A stretch of DNA of 13,591 nucleotides from Endomicrobium sp. (GCA_031277075.1 JAISLV010000163.1:1-13591); one strand, 5' to 3'. Numbered from the stretch's first letter, positions 1 to 7,238 are shown. A program made the numbers and translations. Notes: generated from the letters alone by a model not told the origin.

Positions 1-1328
1 TAGCTTTTAAATTTATCGTCAATAAACCCGTATACTAGCCACAGCGCGCACAAAGCCGCCGACGCGGGGATCACGCTTGACATTATTATTTTATTTAAGC
101 CGCCCGTTGAAGCCGACAGCAAAAAGAAATAAATCAGCAAAAATCCGAAAAGAGCCGCAAGAACAAAAGGCAGATATACTTTAATTTTTTTCATCGCGGC
201 GCTTGTTATTATTACGGTTATTATGACGACCCATATCATAAGAGACAAAACGCTAAAGACGTCGGCTGATTTAATGTAATAATAAAAAGCGGAAAAAGGC
301 TCAAAAATAAATCTCATCGGCGAACCGCTTTGGTCGCGCCTGTAGACTATCACCGACATTCTGGGTTTTTCGGCTAGCTGTCCGTAAAGGTCGGCTTTTT
401 TATCTCCCGCAAAAACAGTCCAAACGTCCGTCATATAACCCCAGCCGTGCCAATCGGTAGAGCCGACCGTCAAAAGTTTTTTATTGCTTGCCGCCGCGAT
501 AAGCTGTTTTTGTTCGCTGACTTTTAAATTTCTGTATCCGCAATTGTAAATTTCAAAACCGTCAATCCCCATTTCTACAAGCTCTTGCGCGCTGAATTTA
601 TGCCATTTCCACCAATGAGGCATTATAACAAGCATATCGTTTTGATGAGCTTTTTCTATCAAATCTTTTAACCGCATATTTTTATACTGCGACCCCAAAA
701 ACTCTTTCCCCGACAAAATAAGAACGGAAACTCCGTCTTTAGTCTGCATTTGAACGCCGGGAAAAACCGTTTTAAACTGCTCTTGCTGCGGAAATTTTTT
801 AAACCCTTCAGTGTGATTATGCTCGGTGATAAAAAAATAATCAAAGCCCTGCAAAAGATGAAAATTGAGGTTTGAAATAGGCGTTGAGATATTGTCGTGC
901 GAATTTACGGTGTGAGAATGGACGTCTATTGCGACGTAGCCGTGAGGTTTTATAAGCTCAGGTCCAGGCAAAGGAATAAGAACTACAAATATAAAAATTG
1001 TAAGCAAAAGAATGAGAGCGTAAAAAAACCTTACCAAAGAATTTACAAGATTTTTTTTTGTAACGCGGCAATAAATAAAAACTATCGCTAAAACCCACAA
1101 AGCCCAAGAAATAACGGCAGGTCTATAAAAATCTCTGTTTAAAGTGAGCGCGTAAAACGCAAACGCGTAAAACGGTTCGGTAAAAATTCTAACCGAAGGC
1201 CATTTTACGGAAAAATCGTAGACCTGCGCTCCGCTGACAAGGTCAACCAGAAGCATCGGGTCGTAAAACATAAAACTTAAACCCGCGATTGCGCATAAGC
1301 CGATAAGTATCCAATTTATTTTTTTCAT
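1..1328 (-). CDS. membrane-embedded PHP-domain phosphoesterase-like protein (3' end at or beyond window edge)
   Basis: The frame is open for 442 codons from the ATG at 1328 to the window edge. The next codon begins TA, so it is either a stop or Tyr; the gene may end exactly here. The centre is a PHP-type metal-binding domain: DVHSHT (D135, H137, H139), a following SHD (H144), ITEHNH (E169, H170, H172), a PHWWHWH stretch and GSTDWHG (D292, H294). These match the metal ligands of PHP phosphoesterases, so metal-dependent phosphoester hydrolysis is likely, with the substrate unknown. Hydrophobic segments at about 5-22, 70-88 and 98-120 precede the domain, and about three more follow it in residues 358-440, so the catalytic domain is set between membrane segments. 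GAGGGA lies 8 nt before the ATG and supports this start. The gene follows recJ after a repeat-filled gap. The family call is firm; the role is not known. Confidence 0.85.
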   Translation of the reverse strand, partial: MKKINWILIGLCAIAGLSFMFYDPMLLVDLVSGAQVYDFSVKWPSVRIFTEPFYAFAFYALTLNRDFYRPAVISWALWVLAIVFIYCRVTKKNLVNSLVRFFYALILLLTIFIFVVLIPLPGPELIKPHGYVAIDVHSHTVNSHDNISTPISNLNFHLLQGFDYFFITEHNHTEGFKKFPQQEQFKTVFPGVQMQTKDGVSVLILSGKEFLGSQYKNMRLKDLIEKAHQNDMLVIMPHWWKWHKFSAQELVEMGIDGFEIYNCGYRNLKVSEQKQLIAAASNKKLLTVGSTDWHGWGYMTDVWTVFAGDKKADLYGQLAEKPRMSVIVYRRDQSGSPMRFIFEPFSAFYYYIKSADVFSVLSLMIWVVIITVIITSAAMKKIKVYLPFVLAALFGFLLIYFFLLSASTGGLNKIIMSSVIPASAALCALWLVYGFIDDKFKS

Positions 1329-1334
1329 TTTTGT

Positions 1335-1495
1335 CGTCCCTCAAAACATATAATGTTCGTCCTGTCCGCGCATTATGCGGCAGTTCAAATAAGAAAATGC
1401 AAACCGCGTCATAATGAACATTTCTGACGCCAAAAAGCCGCAGAGACAATGTCTCAAAGCGCAGACTTGAGTGCGCTTTAAGGTTTTTAGAGACA
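1335..1495 (-). repeat. dispersed intergenic repeat, copy 1
   Basis: This repeat fills almost all of the gap between recJ and the PHP gene. Read on the minus strand it shares blocks in the same order with 11787-11966 on the plus strand: a GTCTCTAAAAACCT-like start (1494-1481), a 16-bp identical block (1453-1438 with 11831-11846), a 35-bp block with 32 identities by eye (1410-1376 with 11885-11919), and an end containing ATTATA followed by a T run (from 1354). The 1335-1354 end matches the terminal sequence of copy 2 at about 17 of 20 positions. It contains the perfect palindrome GAGACA-A-TGTCTC (1443-1455). No transposase is present, so it is MITE-like or a structured noncoding repeat. Confidence 0.7.
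1456..1479 (-). terminator. hairpin after recJ, possible transcription terminator
   Basis: AAAGCGC (1456-1462) and GCGCTTT (1473-1479) form a perfect 7-bp stem with a 10-nt loop. It starts about 20 nt after the recJ stop and lies within repeat copy 1. On the minus strand no T run follows directly, so it is not a classical intrinsic terminator. On the plus strand it is followed by TTTTT. Its position suggests it could end or attenuate transcription from recJ. Confidence 0.3.
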
Positions 1496-1498
1496 TCC

Positions 1499-3529
1499 TT
1501 ATATAGACGGTTTTACGTCTATTACGGAAAGCTGGGCGATTTGCTTGTCGTTTCTTCCAGCTATTTCAAGGTTAAAAGCTATGTCTAAAGAAGCCTCCGA
1601 ACGCAAAGAGTTTGCCAAAGAAGCGTTATTCCAAAATACAGCCTGAACGTTGCGGCTTCCTTTTTGCGATACTTTAAATTTCAAATGTTCGCCTTTTGAA
1701 CCGAAGGTGGAAAGTTCCGTAACCGCAGCGCCTGTAATGCAAAAAACGGGACGCGGATTTGCCATTCCGAAAGGCTCTAAAATTTCAAGCTGCTTGTAAA
1801 ACTCAAGATTAATGTCGGATATTTTCAGTTCCGTTTCAACGGCAATTTCTTCGCCTTTGGCGTCTTTTTTAAGTTTTCCGTCTGCGTAATCCAAAATCCT
1901 CTTTTTAAACTCTTCTATTTTTGAATGCTCTATAGTAAAGCCTGCGGCTTGGCTGTGTCCGCCGTATTTTATGAGAATATCTTTTACGCTTTCAAGCGAA
2001 TCTATGATGTCAAAACACGACACTGAACGCACCGCGCCTGTGGCTTCGTTTCCGTCGGTAATCAAAAGAAAAGCAGGTCTACCGTAAGTTTTCACCATTT
2101 GAGACGCCACTATTCCCGTAACTCCGTGCTCAAGGTTTGACGCACGGACTATTAAAACTTTATCGTTTTCCAAATCGCACTGTTCTTTTAACAATACGCT
2201 AAACTGTTCAATGTTTTCCGACTGAAGCCATTTTCTGCTTTCGTTTAATTTTATTATGTCGGAGTAAAGATTTTTCGCCTGAAACTCGTCTTTTGCCATC
2301 AAAAACTGTGCCGAAAGCATTCCCCTGCCCATACGCCCGGAAGAGTTTAAAACAGGCGTAATATTCCAAGATATTGAACGCGCGTTAATGCTTTGCGCGG
2401 CTCTAAAAGTCAAAGCGTCTTCAATAAGAATCTTTAAACCGGGCTTTAAGGTTTGCGTATTTTCAAGTATTTTAATGCCTTCTTTAACTATTATTCTGTT
2501 TTCGTCAAGCAAAGGCATTGAATCGGCTATAGTTCCCAGAGCGCACAAATCCAAATTGTTTTTAAAAAATTCTCCAAGTTTTGCTCCGTTATTTAAATTA
2601 TAAGAAAGATAATTTTTGAATAATCCGTCAATATTTCCCGAGCCGTTTTCAATAACGGTTATTTTTGCGTTTAATAAAGCGTTGCTTTTTACAAGCGCGG
2701 TTTTTAGAGCCTCTTTATCGCAGTATATTCTAAAAGATTCTTTGATAATTTGTTTAAACTCGGTTAGAGAAGCAAAAACGCCTCTAAAAAATTCAATTCC
2801 GTTTTTAAGTTTTATATAATCGCCGCAAAAATCGCCGTTTGAGTTTTTGCTTGCGCATAAAAGTATTTCTTTATTATATTCTTTTGAAAAAGATAAAAAA
2901 ACGGCTTGAGCCGTTTTAAGCGCGACCGCGCAGCCCGCTATGTCTTTAAAAGGGTAATTTGAATTTGCGGTTTTAGGGTCTATAACGGCGTAGGCGTCAG
3001 GCGTTCCGTCGTAAGGCGGCTCGTGGTGGTCGGTAAGAATTACGTCCATACCTAAATTTTTTGCGTATTCTATTTCTTCAACGGCGGATATTCCGCAATC
3101 TACCGTAATTAAAAGTTTTACGTTTTCTGAAGCGTATTTTGAAAGAATGTCTTTATGTATTCCGTATCCTTCGTCGGCAGGGACATACCATTGGGCGTTT
3201 CCCCCTAGAAGTCTTATCGTATTTACCACAACGTTTACGGCGGTAATACCGTCAACGTCTCTGTCGCCGTAGACTAAAACCTGTTCTTTTTGGTCTATGG
3301 CTTTTTTTATTCTGTCTGCGGCTTTTTGCATATCGCGGAAAACAAAAGGGTTATATAAAGCCTCTAAGCCGCCGTAAAGAAATTTCTCGGCTTTAAAAAC
3401 GTCGTCAACGCCTCGGCTGATTAAAACGGAAGCTATTTTAGGGTGTATTGAGAAAGCCTTCGAAAACGCGGAAATCTTTTCGGCGTTTTCAGGAGTTTTT
3501 ATCCATTGTTTTTCGGCTGAGTCGTTCAT
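1499..3529 (-). CDS. recJ: single-stranded-DNA-specific exonuclease RecJ
   Basis: RecJ degrades single-stranded DNA 5' to 3' in recombination and mismatch or base repair, using two metal ions. This 676-residue protein has the DHH domain (GDRDVDG at 88-94, VDCG at 143-146, TDHH at 166-169, VIDPK at 182-186, LGTIADSMPL at 331-340, SGRMGRG at 397-403), a DHHA1 domain (GIVASQ, GGHSQAAGF at 523-531) and the OB-like region with EPFGMANPRPVF at 585-596. Motif I usually reads GDYDVDG; here Arg replaces Tyr. About 110 residues (roughly 212-325) between VIDPK and the LGTIAD motif look longer than in E. coli RecJ (577 residues). The start ATG overlaps the deoA stop by one base (TAATG), with AAAGGAAA upstream, so the two are probably translationally coupled. 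TAA stop at 1499. The identification is secure. Confidence 0.96.
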   Translation of the reverse strand: MNDSAEKQWIKTPENAEKISAFSKAFSIHPKIASVLISRGVDDVFKAEKFLYGGLEALYNPFVFRDMQKAADRIKKAIDQKEQVLVYGDRDVDGITAVNVVVNTIRLLGGNAQWYVPADEGYGIHKDILSKYASENVKLLITVDCGISAVEEIEYAKNLGMDVILTDHHEPPYDGTPDAYAVIDPKTANSNYPFKDIAGCAVALKTAQAVFLSFSKEYNKEILLCASKNSNGDFCGDYIKLKNGIEFFRGVFASLTEFKQIIKESFRIYCDKEALKTALVKSNALLNAKITVIENGSGNIDGLFKNYLSYNLNNGAKLGEFFKNNLDLCALGTIADSMPLLDENRIIVKEGIKILENTQTLKPGLKILIEDALTFRAAQSINARSISWNITPVLNSSGRMGRGMLSAQFLMAKDEFQAKNLYSDIIKLNESRKWLQSENIEQFSVLLKEQCDLENDKVLIVRASNLEHGVTGIVASQMVKTYGRPAFLLITDGNEATGAVRSVSCFDIIDSLESVKDILIKYGGHSQAAGFTIEHSKIEEFKKRILDYADGKLKKDAKGEEIAVETELKISDINLEFYKQLEILEPFGMANPRPVFCITGAAVTELSTFGSKGEHLKFKVSQKGSRNVQAVFWNNASLANSLRSEASLDIAFNLEIAGRNDKQIAQLSVIDVKPSI

Positions 3530-4836
3530 TATGCGATTATTTCCTTTACCAATTTATATCTCGCAGGTTTCTCGTCCGAAATTATATAAGAGTTTTCCAA
3601 AACGCCGCGCGCTTCGGAAATATTTCTTTCGCTATTATACAAAAGTTCCGCAAGCAAATCCCCTTCTTTGACGTAATCTCCAGTTTTCTTGTGAAAAATT
3701 ACGCCCGCCGAATAATCTATTTTATCCTCTTTTTTTTCTCTGCCCGCGCCGCAAAGCATAGCGGCAAGACCCGCGCTTCTTGCGTCCATACTAGATATAT
3801 AGCCGCTTCTATCGGCTTTTACAAACGCCGATTCTTTAGCTTTTGGTAAAACTGCGTCGGGGTCGTCTAAAACTTTAGGCGTTCCGCCCTGCATTTTTAT
3901 AATTTCCCTAAACTTTTCAAGCGCGGCGCCTGAGCTTATTTGTTTTTCAGCAAGTTTTAAGGCTTCGTTTAAGTTAGGCGTTTTTTTAGATAAGAAAATC
4001 ATTTGCGCGCTAAGTTCTAAAGACAAATCGTATAAATCGTTTTTTAAATTCCCTTTTAAAATCTCAACGACCTGCTTTATTTCTACGGCGTTTCCCGCGC
4101 AGCCGCCAAGAGGAACGTTCATATCTGTAATTAACGCTGCGACGTTTCTTTTAAAATGTTTTCCGACGGCGATCATTTTTTGCGCAAGCTCTTTTGACTC
4201 CGAAAACGTTTTCATAAAAGCCCCGTTTCCCGTTTTTACGTCTAAGACCAAAGTCTGCGCGCCTTCGGCTATTTTTTTTGACATAATGCTTGCGCATATT
4301 AAAGGCGCGCTTTCGACAGTCGCCGTAGCGTCTCGCAAAGCGTATATTTTTTTATCAACGGGAGCGATTTCAGCCGTTTGCCCTATAATCGCGGCGTTTG
4401 CGTATTTCAAATATCCTAAAAACTCCTCTTTGTCGCTCTGCCCGCGAAAACCGGGGATAGCTTCAAGTTTGTCAAGCGTTCCGCCCGTATGACCTAAACC
4501 TCTTCCAACCATCATCGGAACGCATATCCCGCAAGACGCCGCAACAGGCGCGGCAATGAGCGAAGTTGAGTCCCCTACGCCGCCCGTAGAATGTTTATCG
4601 GCGGTAGGAAAATGAAAAGACGACAAATCTAAAACATCGCCCGAATTAATCATAGCTTTAGTGAGGTCAAACAGCTCTTCGTCGGTTGATTTTTGCAAAA
4701 AAAACGCCATCAAAAAAGCCGCCGCCTGATAATCGGGTATAGCTCCGTTATTATAATTGAAAACGATAAACTCTATTTCTTTTTTAGAAAGAGTTTCCCC
4801 GTTTCTTTTTTTATAAATAATATCGTAAGCTCTCAT
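3529..4836 (-). CDS. deoA: thymidine / pyrimidine-nucleoside phosphorylase (DeoA family)
   Basis: The enzyme splits pyrimidine (deoxy)nucleosides with phosphate into base and (deoxy)ribose-1-phosphate. It has 435 residues, normal for this dimeric family. Visible features are an N-terminal helical region, KHSTGGVGD at 81-89 (phosphate site), GRGLGHTGGTLDKLEAIPGF at 111-130 (family signature), YALRDAT with SIMSKK in the base-binding region, LDVKTGNGAFMK, and a C-terminal domain with a biotinyl-like SAGVIFHKKTGDYVKEGD segment. From memory of the family, Bacillus-type enzymes that also use ribonucleosides have Lys at position 108, while E. coli thymidine phosphorylase has Met there. This protein has Met108 (VPMMVGRG), which favours deoxyribonucleosides. 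A TATAAT box lies 19 nt before the ATG; the ribosome site is weak. The stop overlaps the recJ start. Family is secure; substrate preference is inferred. Confidence 0.95.
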   Translation of the reverse strand: MRAYDIIYKKRNGETLSKKEIEFIVFNYNNGAIPDYQAAAFLMAFFLQKSTDEELFDLTKAMINSGDVLDLSSFHFPTADKHSTGGVGDSTSLIAAPVAASCGICVPMMVGRGLGHTGGTLDKLEAIPGFRGQSDKEEFLGYLKYANAAIIGQTAEIAPVDKKIYALRDATATVESAPLICASIMSKKIAEGAQTLVLDVKTGNGAFMKTFSESKELAQKMIAVGKHFKRNVAALITDMNVPLGGCAGNAVEIKQVVEILKGNLKNDLYDLSLELSAQMIFLSKKTPNLNEALKLAEKQISSGAALEKFREIIKMQGGTPKVLDDPDAVLPKAKESAFVKADRSGYISSMDARSAGLAAMLCGAGREKKEDKIDYSAGVIFHKKTGDYVKEGDLLAELLYNSERNISEARGVLENSYIISDEKPARYKLVKEIIA

Positions 4837-4854
4837 AATATATCCAATTTTGAA

Positions 4855-4860
4855 ATTATA
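4855..4860 (-). promoter_or_regulatory. candidate -10 box for deoA-recJ
   Basis: The minus strand reads TATAAT here, a perfect -10 consensus, 18 bases before the deoA ATG. I see no good TTGACA-like -35 at 16-18 bp spacing. If used, it gives a leader of about a dozen bases. It lies in the only gap within the punA-deoA-recJ run, so it could drive deoA-recJ separately from deoB-punA. Confidence 0.4.
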
Positions 4861-4895
4861 CGGCTTAAAAAACAGATAAACTAAACGGCGGATTT

Positions 4896-4909
4896 AGGCG
4901 TTTGCGCCT
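4896..4909 (-). terminator. small hairpin between punA and deoA
   Basis: AGGCG and CGCCT form a perfect 5-bp stem with a 4-nt loop, 19 nt after the purine phosphorylase stop. Outside it, CTAAAC and GTTTAG can pair as a second, longer-range stem. No T run follows on the minus strand, so a classical intrinsic terminator is not shown; it may be a pause, attenuation or mRNA 3'-end structure. Confidence 0.3.
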
Positions 4910-4927
4910 GTATATTTGGTTTAGCCG

Positions 4928-5719
4928 CTAAAGCGCCGCTTTTATTATCTTTACTATTTTTCCGCCCGCCTGCTTTCCTGCGGCTAAAACATCCTCATGA
5001 CCTGTGTTCTTTTGCGCGGCTGCGTTTGCGATATATGTTAAAGCCAAAACTTTCATTTTCATTTGAGAGGCGGCTATGGCTTCATAAACTACCGACATTC
5101 CGAGAATGTCTCCGCCCAGCTTTCTATACGCGCTAACCTCTGCGGGCGTTTCAAATGATGGTCCTGAAACTCCGAAATAAACGCTTTCATATACGTTTAT
5201 TTTCATTTTTTTCGCGGCGGTTAAAGCCTTTTTACGCAAAGACGCGTCGTAGACGGCTGACATGTCAGGGAAACGCTCGCCGAACTCTCGGCAATGCTTT
5301 CCTATTAAAGGATTGCCGCCCGTAAAATTTATATGGTCTTTTAAAACGGCTATGTCGCCCGTTCTATATTTTTTATTTAACGCTCCCACTGCGGCTGTTA
5401 TCACAAGAGTTTCTATTCCCAGCGCTTTTATTGTTCTTACAGGATAAACGGCTTCTTGCGGACTGTATCCTTCGTAAAAATGAACGCGCCCGTTAAATAC
5501 AAATAAACCGTTATCGCAGACGTCAAGCGTCCCTAAATGCCCTTGCACTGAAGTTTTTGCAAAATGCGGAATTTTCGCATAATCCAAAGTTTTTACAACT
5601 TTAAATACGTCTTTAAATCCCGCTACGCCAGACCCGGCAATAACCGCCGCCTTAGGCTTAACCGAAGCGTTCTTAAAGATAAAATCTGCGCTTTCTTTTA
5701 TTTTTTTTAATGCGTTCAT
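4928..5719 (-). CDS. punA: purine nucleoside phosphorylase (trimeric PNP/MTAP family)
   Basis: This family cleaves inosine and guanosine (and deoxy forms) with phosphate to purine base and (deoxy)ribose-1-phosphate. The 263 residues are typical of the homotrimeric type. Visible are AGSG at 28-31 (S30, phosphate), IPHF and GH at 60-61, GRVHFYEGY with H80, the GPSFETPAE segment with base-binding E190, GMS with M208, and N232, which aligns with the purine-contacting Asn. Several usually conserved positions differ: TNAAGG-type sequence reads TAAVGA (108-113), GMSTVPE reads GMSVVYE (207-213), and the Thr before N232 is Ala. It may be a divergent subfamily with changed base preference. Its ATG overlaps the deoB TGA by four bases (ATGA), and the ribosome site is weak, so translation probably depends on deoB. 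The family is secure, the exact substrate less so. Confidence 0.92.
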   Translation of the reverse strand: MNALKKIKESADFIFKNASVKPKAAVIAGSGVAGFKDVFKVVKTLDYAKIPHFAKTSVQGHLGTLDVCDNGLFVFNGRVHFYEGYSPQEAVYPVRTIKALGIETLVITAAVGALNKKYRTGDIAVLKDHINFTGGNPLIGKHCREFGERFPDMSAVYDASLRKKALTAAKKMKINVYESVYFGVSGPSFETPAEVSAYRKLGGDILGMSVVYEAIAASQMKMKVLALTYIANAAAQKNTGHEDVLAAGKQAGGKIVKIIKAAL

Positions 5720-6897
5720 AATATTAACGGCAGAAAACTTGTCCCGTTTTTAATTTTAGGAAGCCCAAAAAACTCGGCTATTGTCTGCCCTATGTCAGAC
5801 AAACTTTTTCTTATTCCCAAATTTATATTTTTTTTCATATTTTTGCCGTAAATTAAAAGCGGAACGTATTCTCTTGTGTGATCGGTATGTCTTGTAAACG
5901 AAGGGTCGCAGCCGTGGTCTGCGGTTATAAACAGCAAGTCGTCATTTTGCAATTTTGATATAAGGCGCGGCAGAAAATCGTCAAATTCTTTTAAGCTGTC
6001 AGCGTAAGATTTTACGTCTCTGCGATGCCCCCATAGCATATCAAAATCAACCAAGTTCGTAAAAATAAGCGTATTTTGAACAAACGGTTTTTCAATTTCT
6101 TCAAGCGCGGCGTGCATGCAGGAAACGTTTCCTTTAGGGTGAACGCTTTGCGTTATTCCCTTTTTATTAAAAATGTCTTCAATTTTTCCAATAGCGGCGA
6201 CTTTGCCGCCTGAATTTTTTATCTCGTCTAACACTGTATCGTAAAGCGGCGTAAGGGAATAATCTTTGCGGTTTTCAGTCCTCGTATAATTGCCTGCGTT
6301 TCCTATAAAAGGTCTGGCTATTACCCGCCCGACGGCGTTTTCGCCGGTAAGCGTTTCTCTTGCCGTTTTGCAAATTTCATAAAGCCTTTCAAGCCCGAAA
6401 GCCTCTTCGTGCGCGGCGACTTGAAAAACGGAATCCGCCGAAGTATAAACTATCGGAAAACCCGTTTTTACGCTTTCTTCGCCAAGCTCTTTTATTATTT
6501 CCGTGCCTGAAGCGGCTTTATTTCCTATAACTTTTAAACCTATTTTCTTTTCGTATTCCGAGATAAAACTTTTTGGAAAACCGTTAGGATAAACTGGAAA
6601 AGGTTTGTCTAAAACAATCCCCGCCATTTCCCAATGCCCTGCGGTAGTGTCTTTTGCAGGGGATTTCGTCTCCATTTTAGCGTAGCCGCCGTCAATCTCT
6701 TCGTCTAAAATAGACGATTTTTTATTTAATATTTTGTAAAACCCTAATTTTTCAAGGTTAGGCAAAGAAAAGTCCGCGCCCATAATTTCAAAAATATGCC
6801 CGACAGTATTTGCGCCCATATCGTTATATTTTTGCGCGTCGGGCAAAGCCCCAACCCCAACGCTGTCCAAAACGATTAAGCTGACTCTCTTAGGCAT
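5716..6897 (-). CDS. deoB: phosphopentomutase DeoB
   Basis: DeoB interconverts (deoxy)ribose-1-phosphate and (deoxy)ribose-5-phosphate, linking the nucleoside phosphorylases downstream to the pentose phosphate pathway. It is an alkaline-phosphatase-superfamily enzyme with two Mn ions. The 393 residues from the start at 6897 show D11 (VLDSVGVG), DTTAGHWE at 83-90 with the phospho-accepting Thr (84/85), D155, D286 and H291 (DFDMLWGH), ADHG with D327 and H328, and H340 (TRHTDHTREYVP). These match the metal ligands known in the Bacillus enzyme almost number for number. The frame stays open for 97 further codons to an ATG at 7188, but those codons are low-complexity repeat. I chose 6897 because AGAGG lies just upstream, the protein then starts MPKRVSLIVLDSVGVG as the family does, and the length fits. 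The stop overlaps the punA start. Confidence 0.96.
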   Translation of the reverse strand: MPKRVSLIVLDSVGVGALPDAQKYNDMGANTVGHIFEIMGADFSLPNLEKLGFYKILNKKSSILDEEIDGGYAKMETKSPAKDTTAGHWEMAGIVLDKPFPVYPNGFPKSFISEYEKKIGLKVIGNKAASGTEIIKELGEESVKTGFPIVYTSADSVFQVAAHEEAFGLERLYEICKTARETLTGENAVGRVIARPFIGNAGNYTRTENRKDYSLTPLYDTVLDEIKNSGGKVAAIGKIEDIFNKKGITQSVHPKGNVSCMHAALEEIEKPFVQNTLIFTNLVDFDMLWGHRRDVKSYADSLKEFDDFLPRLISKLQNDDLLFITADHGCDPSFTRHTDHTREYVPLLIYGKNMKKNINLGIRKSLSDIGQTIAEFFGLPKIKNGTSFLPLIL

Positions 6898-6913
6898 AAA
6901 ACCTCTTTTTAGG

Positions 6914-6927
6914 ATGCGTAGACGCAT
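6914..6927. repeat. 14-bp palindrome upstream of deoB
   Basis: ATGCGT-AG-ACGCAT is a perfect 6-bp inverted repeat with a 2-nt centre, 16 bases before the deoB start. It has the same architecture (6+2+6) as the palindrome in the nearby tandem array. It could be a dimeric-protein site or an mRNA leader hairpin; nothing in the sequence decides. Confidence 0.4.
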
Positions 6928-6944
6928 GGACGCAACGACTGACA

Positions 6945-6991
6945 AAACAGCAGATACTGAAACAAGTTCAGCATGACGAATTAACGGCAAC
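6945..6991 (+). repeat. 47-bp direct repeat, copy A (REP-like palindrome)
   Basis: This is the near-identical partner (45 of 47 by eye) of 7290-7336. Its core is an imperfect stem, ATACTGAA and TTCAGCAT, around ACAAG. This CTGAA-ACAAG-TTCAG palindrome resembles a class of dispersed intergenic repeats seen in many bacterial genomes. It lies on the deoB side of the 24-bp tandem array. Confidence 0.75.
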
Positions 6992-7000
6992 AACAAAAAC

Positions 7001-7204
7001 AAACGCGAAGCGCCGCCCAAACCCGACGCGAACGCGTCGCCCAAAACTGACGCGAACGCGCCGCCCAAAATTGACGCGAACGCGTCGCCCAAAACTGACG
7101 CGAACGCGTCGCCCAAAACTGACACAAATGCGACACCCAAAACTGACGCGAACGCGTCGCCCAAAACTGACGCGAACGCGTCACCCAAAACTGACGCGAA
7201 GCGT
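7001..7204. repeat. 24-bp tandem array of palindromes (7 full units plus degenerate ends)
   Basis: Seven complete 24-bp units run from 7025 to 7192, with partial units on both sides. The common unit is GACGCGAACGCGTC followed by the 10-bp spacer GCCCAAAACT. The first 14 bases are a perfect palindrome (GACGCG-AA-CGCGTC). Five units match it exactly in the palindrome; the unit at 7049 has one change and the one at 7121 is degenerate. The right-hand partial unit (7193) holds a 5+3+5 palindrome that leads directly into the REP-like hairpin at 7206. The array looks richer in G+C than its surroundings. Because 24 is a multiple of three, reading frames through it stay open; on the minus strand one of them encodes an octapeptide repeat fused in frame to deoB, which I regard as untranslated. 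Confidence 0.95.
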
Positions 7205-7205
7205 C

Positions 7206-7238
7206 ACCCTGAACTCGTTTCAGGGTCTCTTTCAGGGT
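7206..7238. repeat. REP-like hairpin with duplicated arm
   Basis: ACCCTGAA (7206-7213) and TTCAGGGT (7219-7226) form a perfect 8-bp stem with a 5-nt loop. The right arm is repeated at 7231-7238, so a second pairing is possible. It belongs to the same general class as the CTGAA/TTCAG palindromes at 6945 and 7290, with different outer bases. Confidence 0.65.

Noticed and set aside
1243..1449. Minus-strand frame of 68 codons across copy 1 of the dispersed repeat
   Set aside because: It overlaps the start of the PHP gene in another frame. The matching frame in copy 2 contains stops, and differences between copies are not mainly at third positions, so coding is unlikely.
3448..3849. Plus-strand frame of 133 codons across the deoA-recJ junction
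   Set aside because: Antisense to two secure enzymes that overlap here in coupled fashion; composition is that of a shadow frame.
7001..7204. CRISPR-like array
   Set aside because: The 10-bp spacers are nearly identical from unit to unit and far too short, and no cas genes are present. It is a simple tandem repeat.
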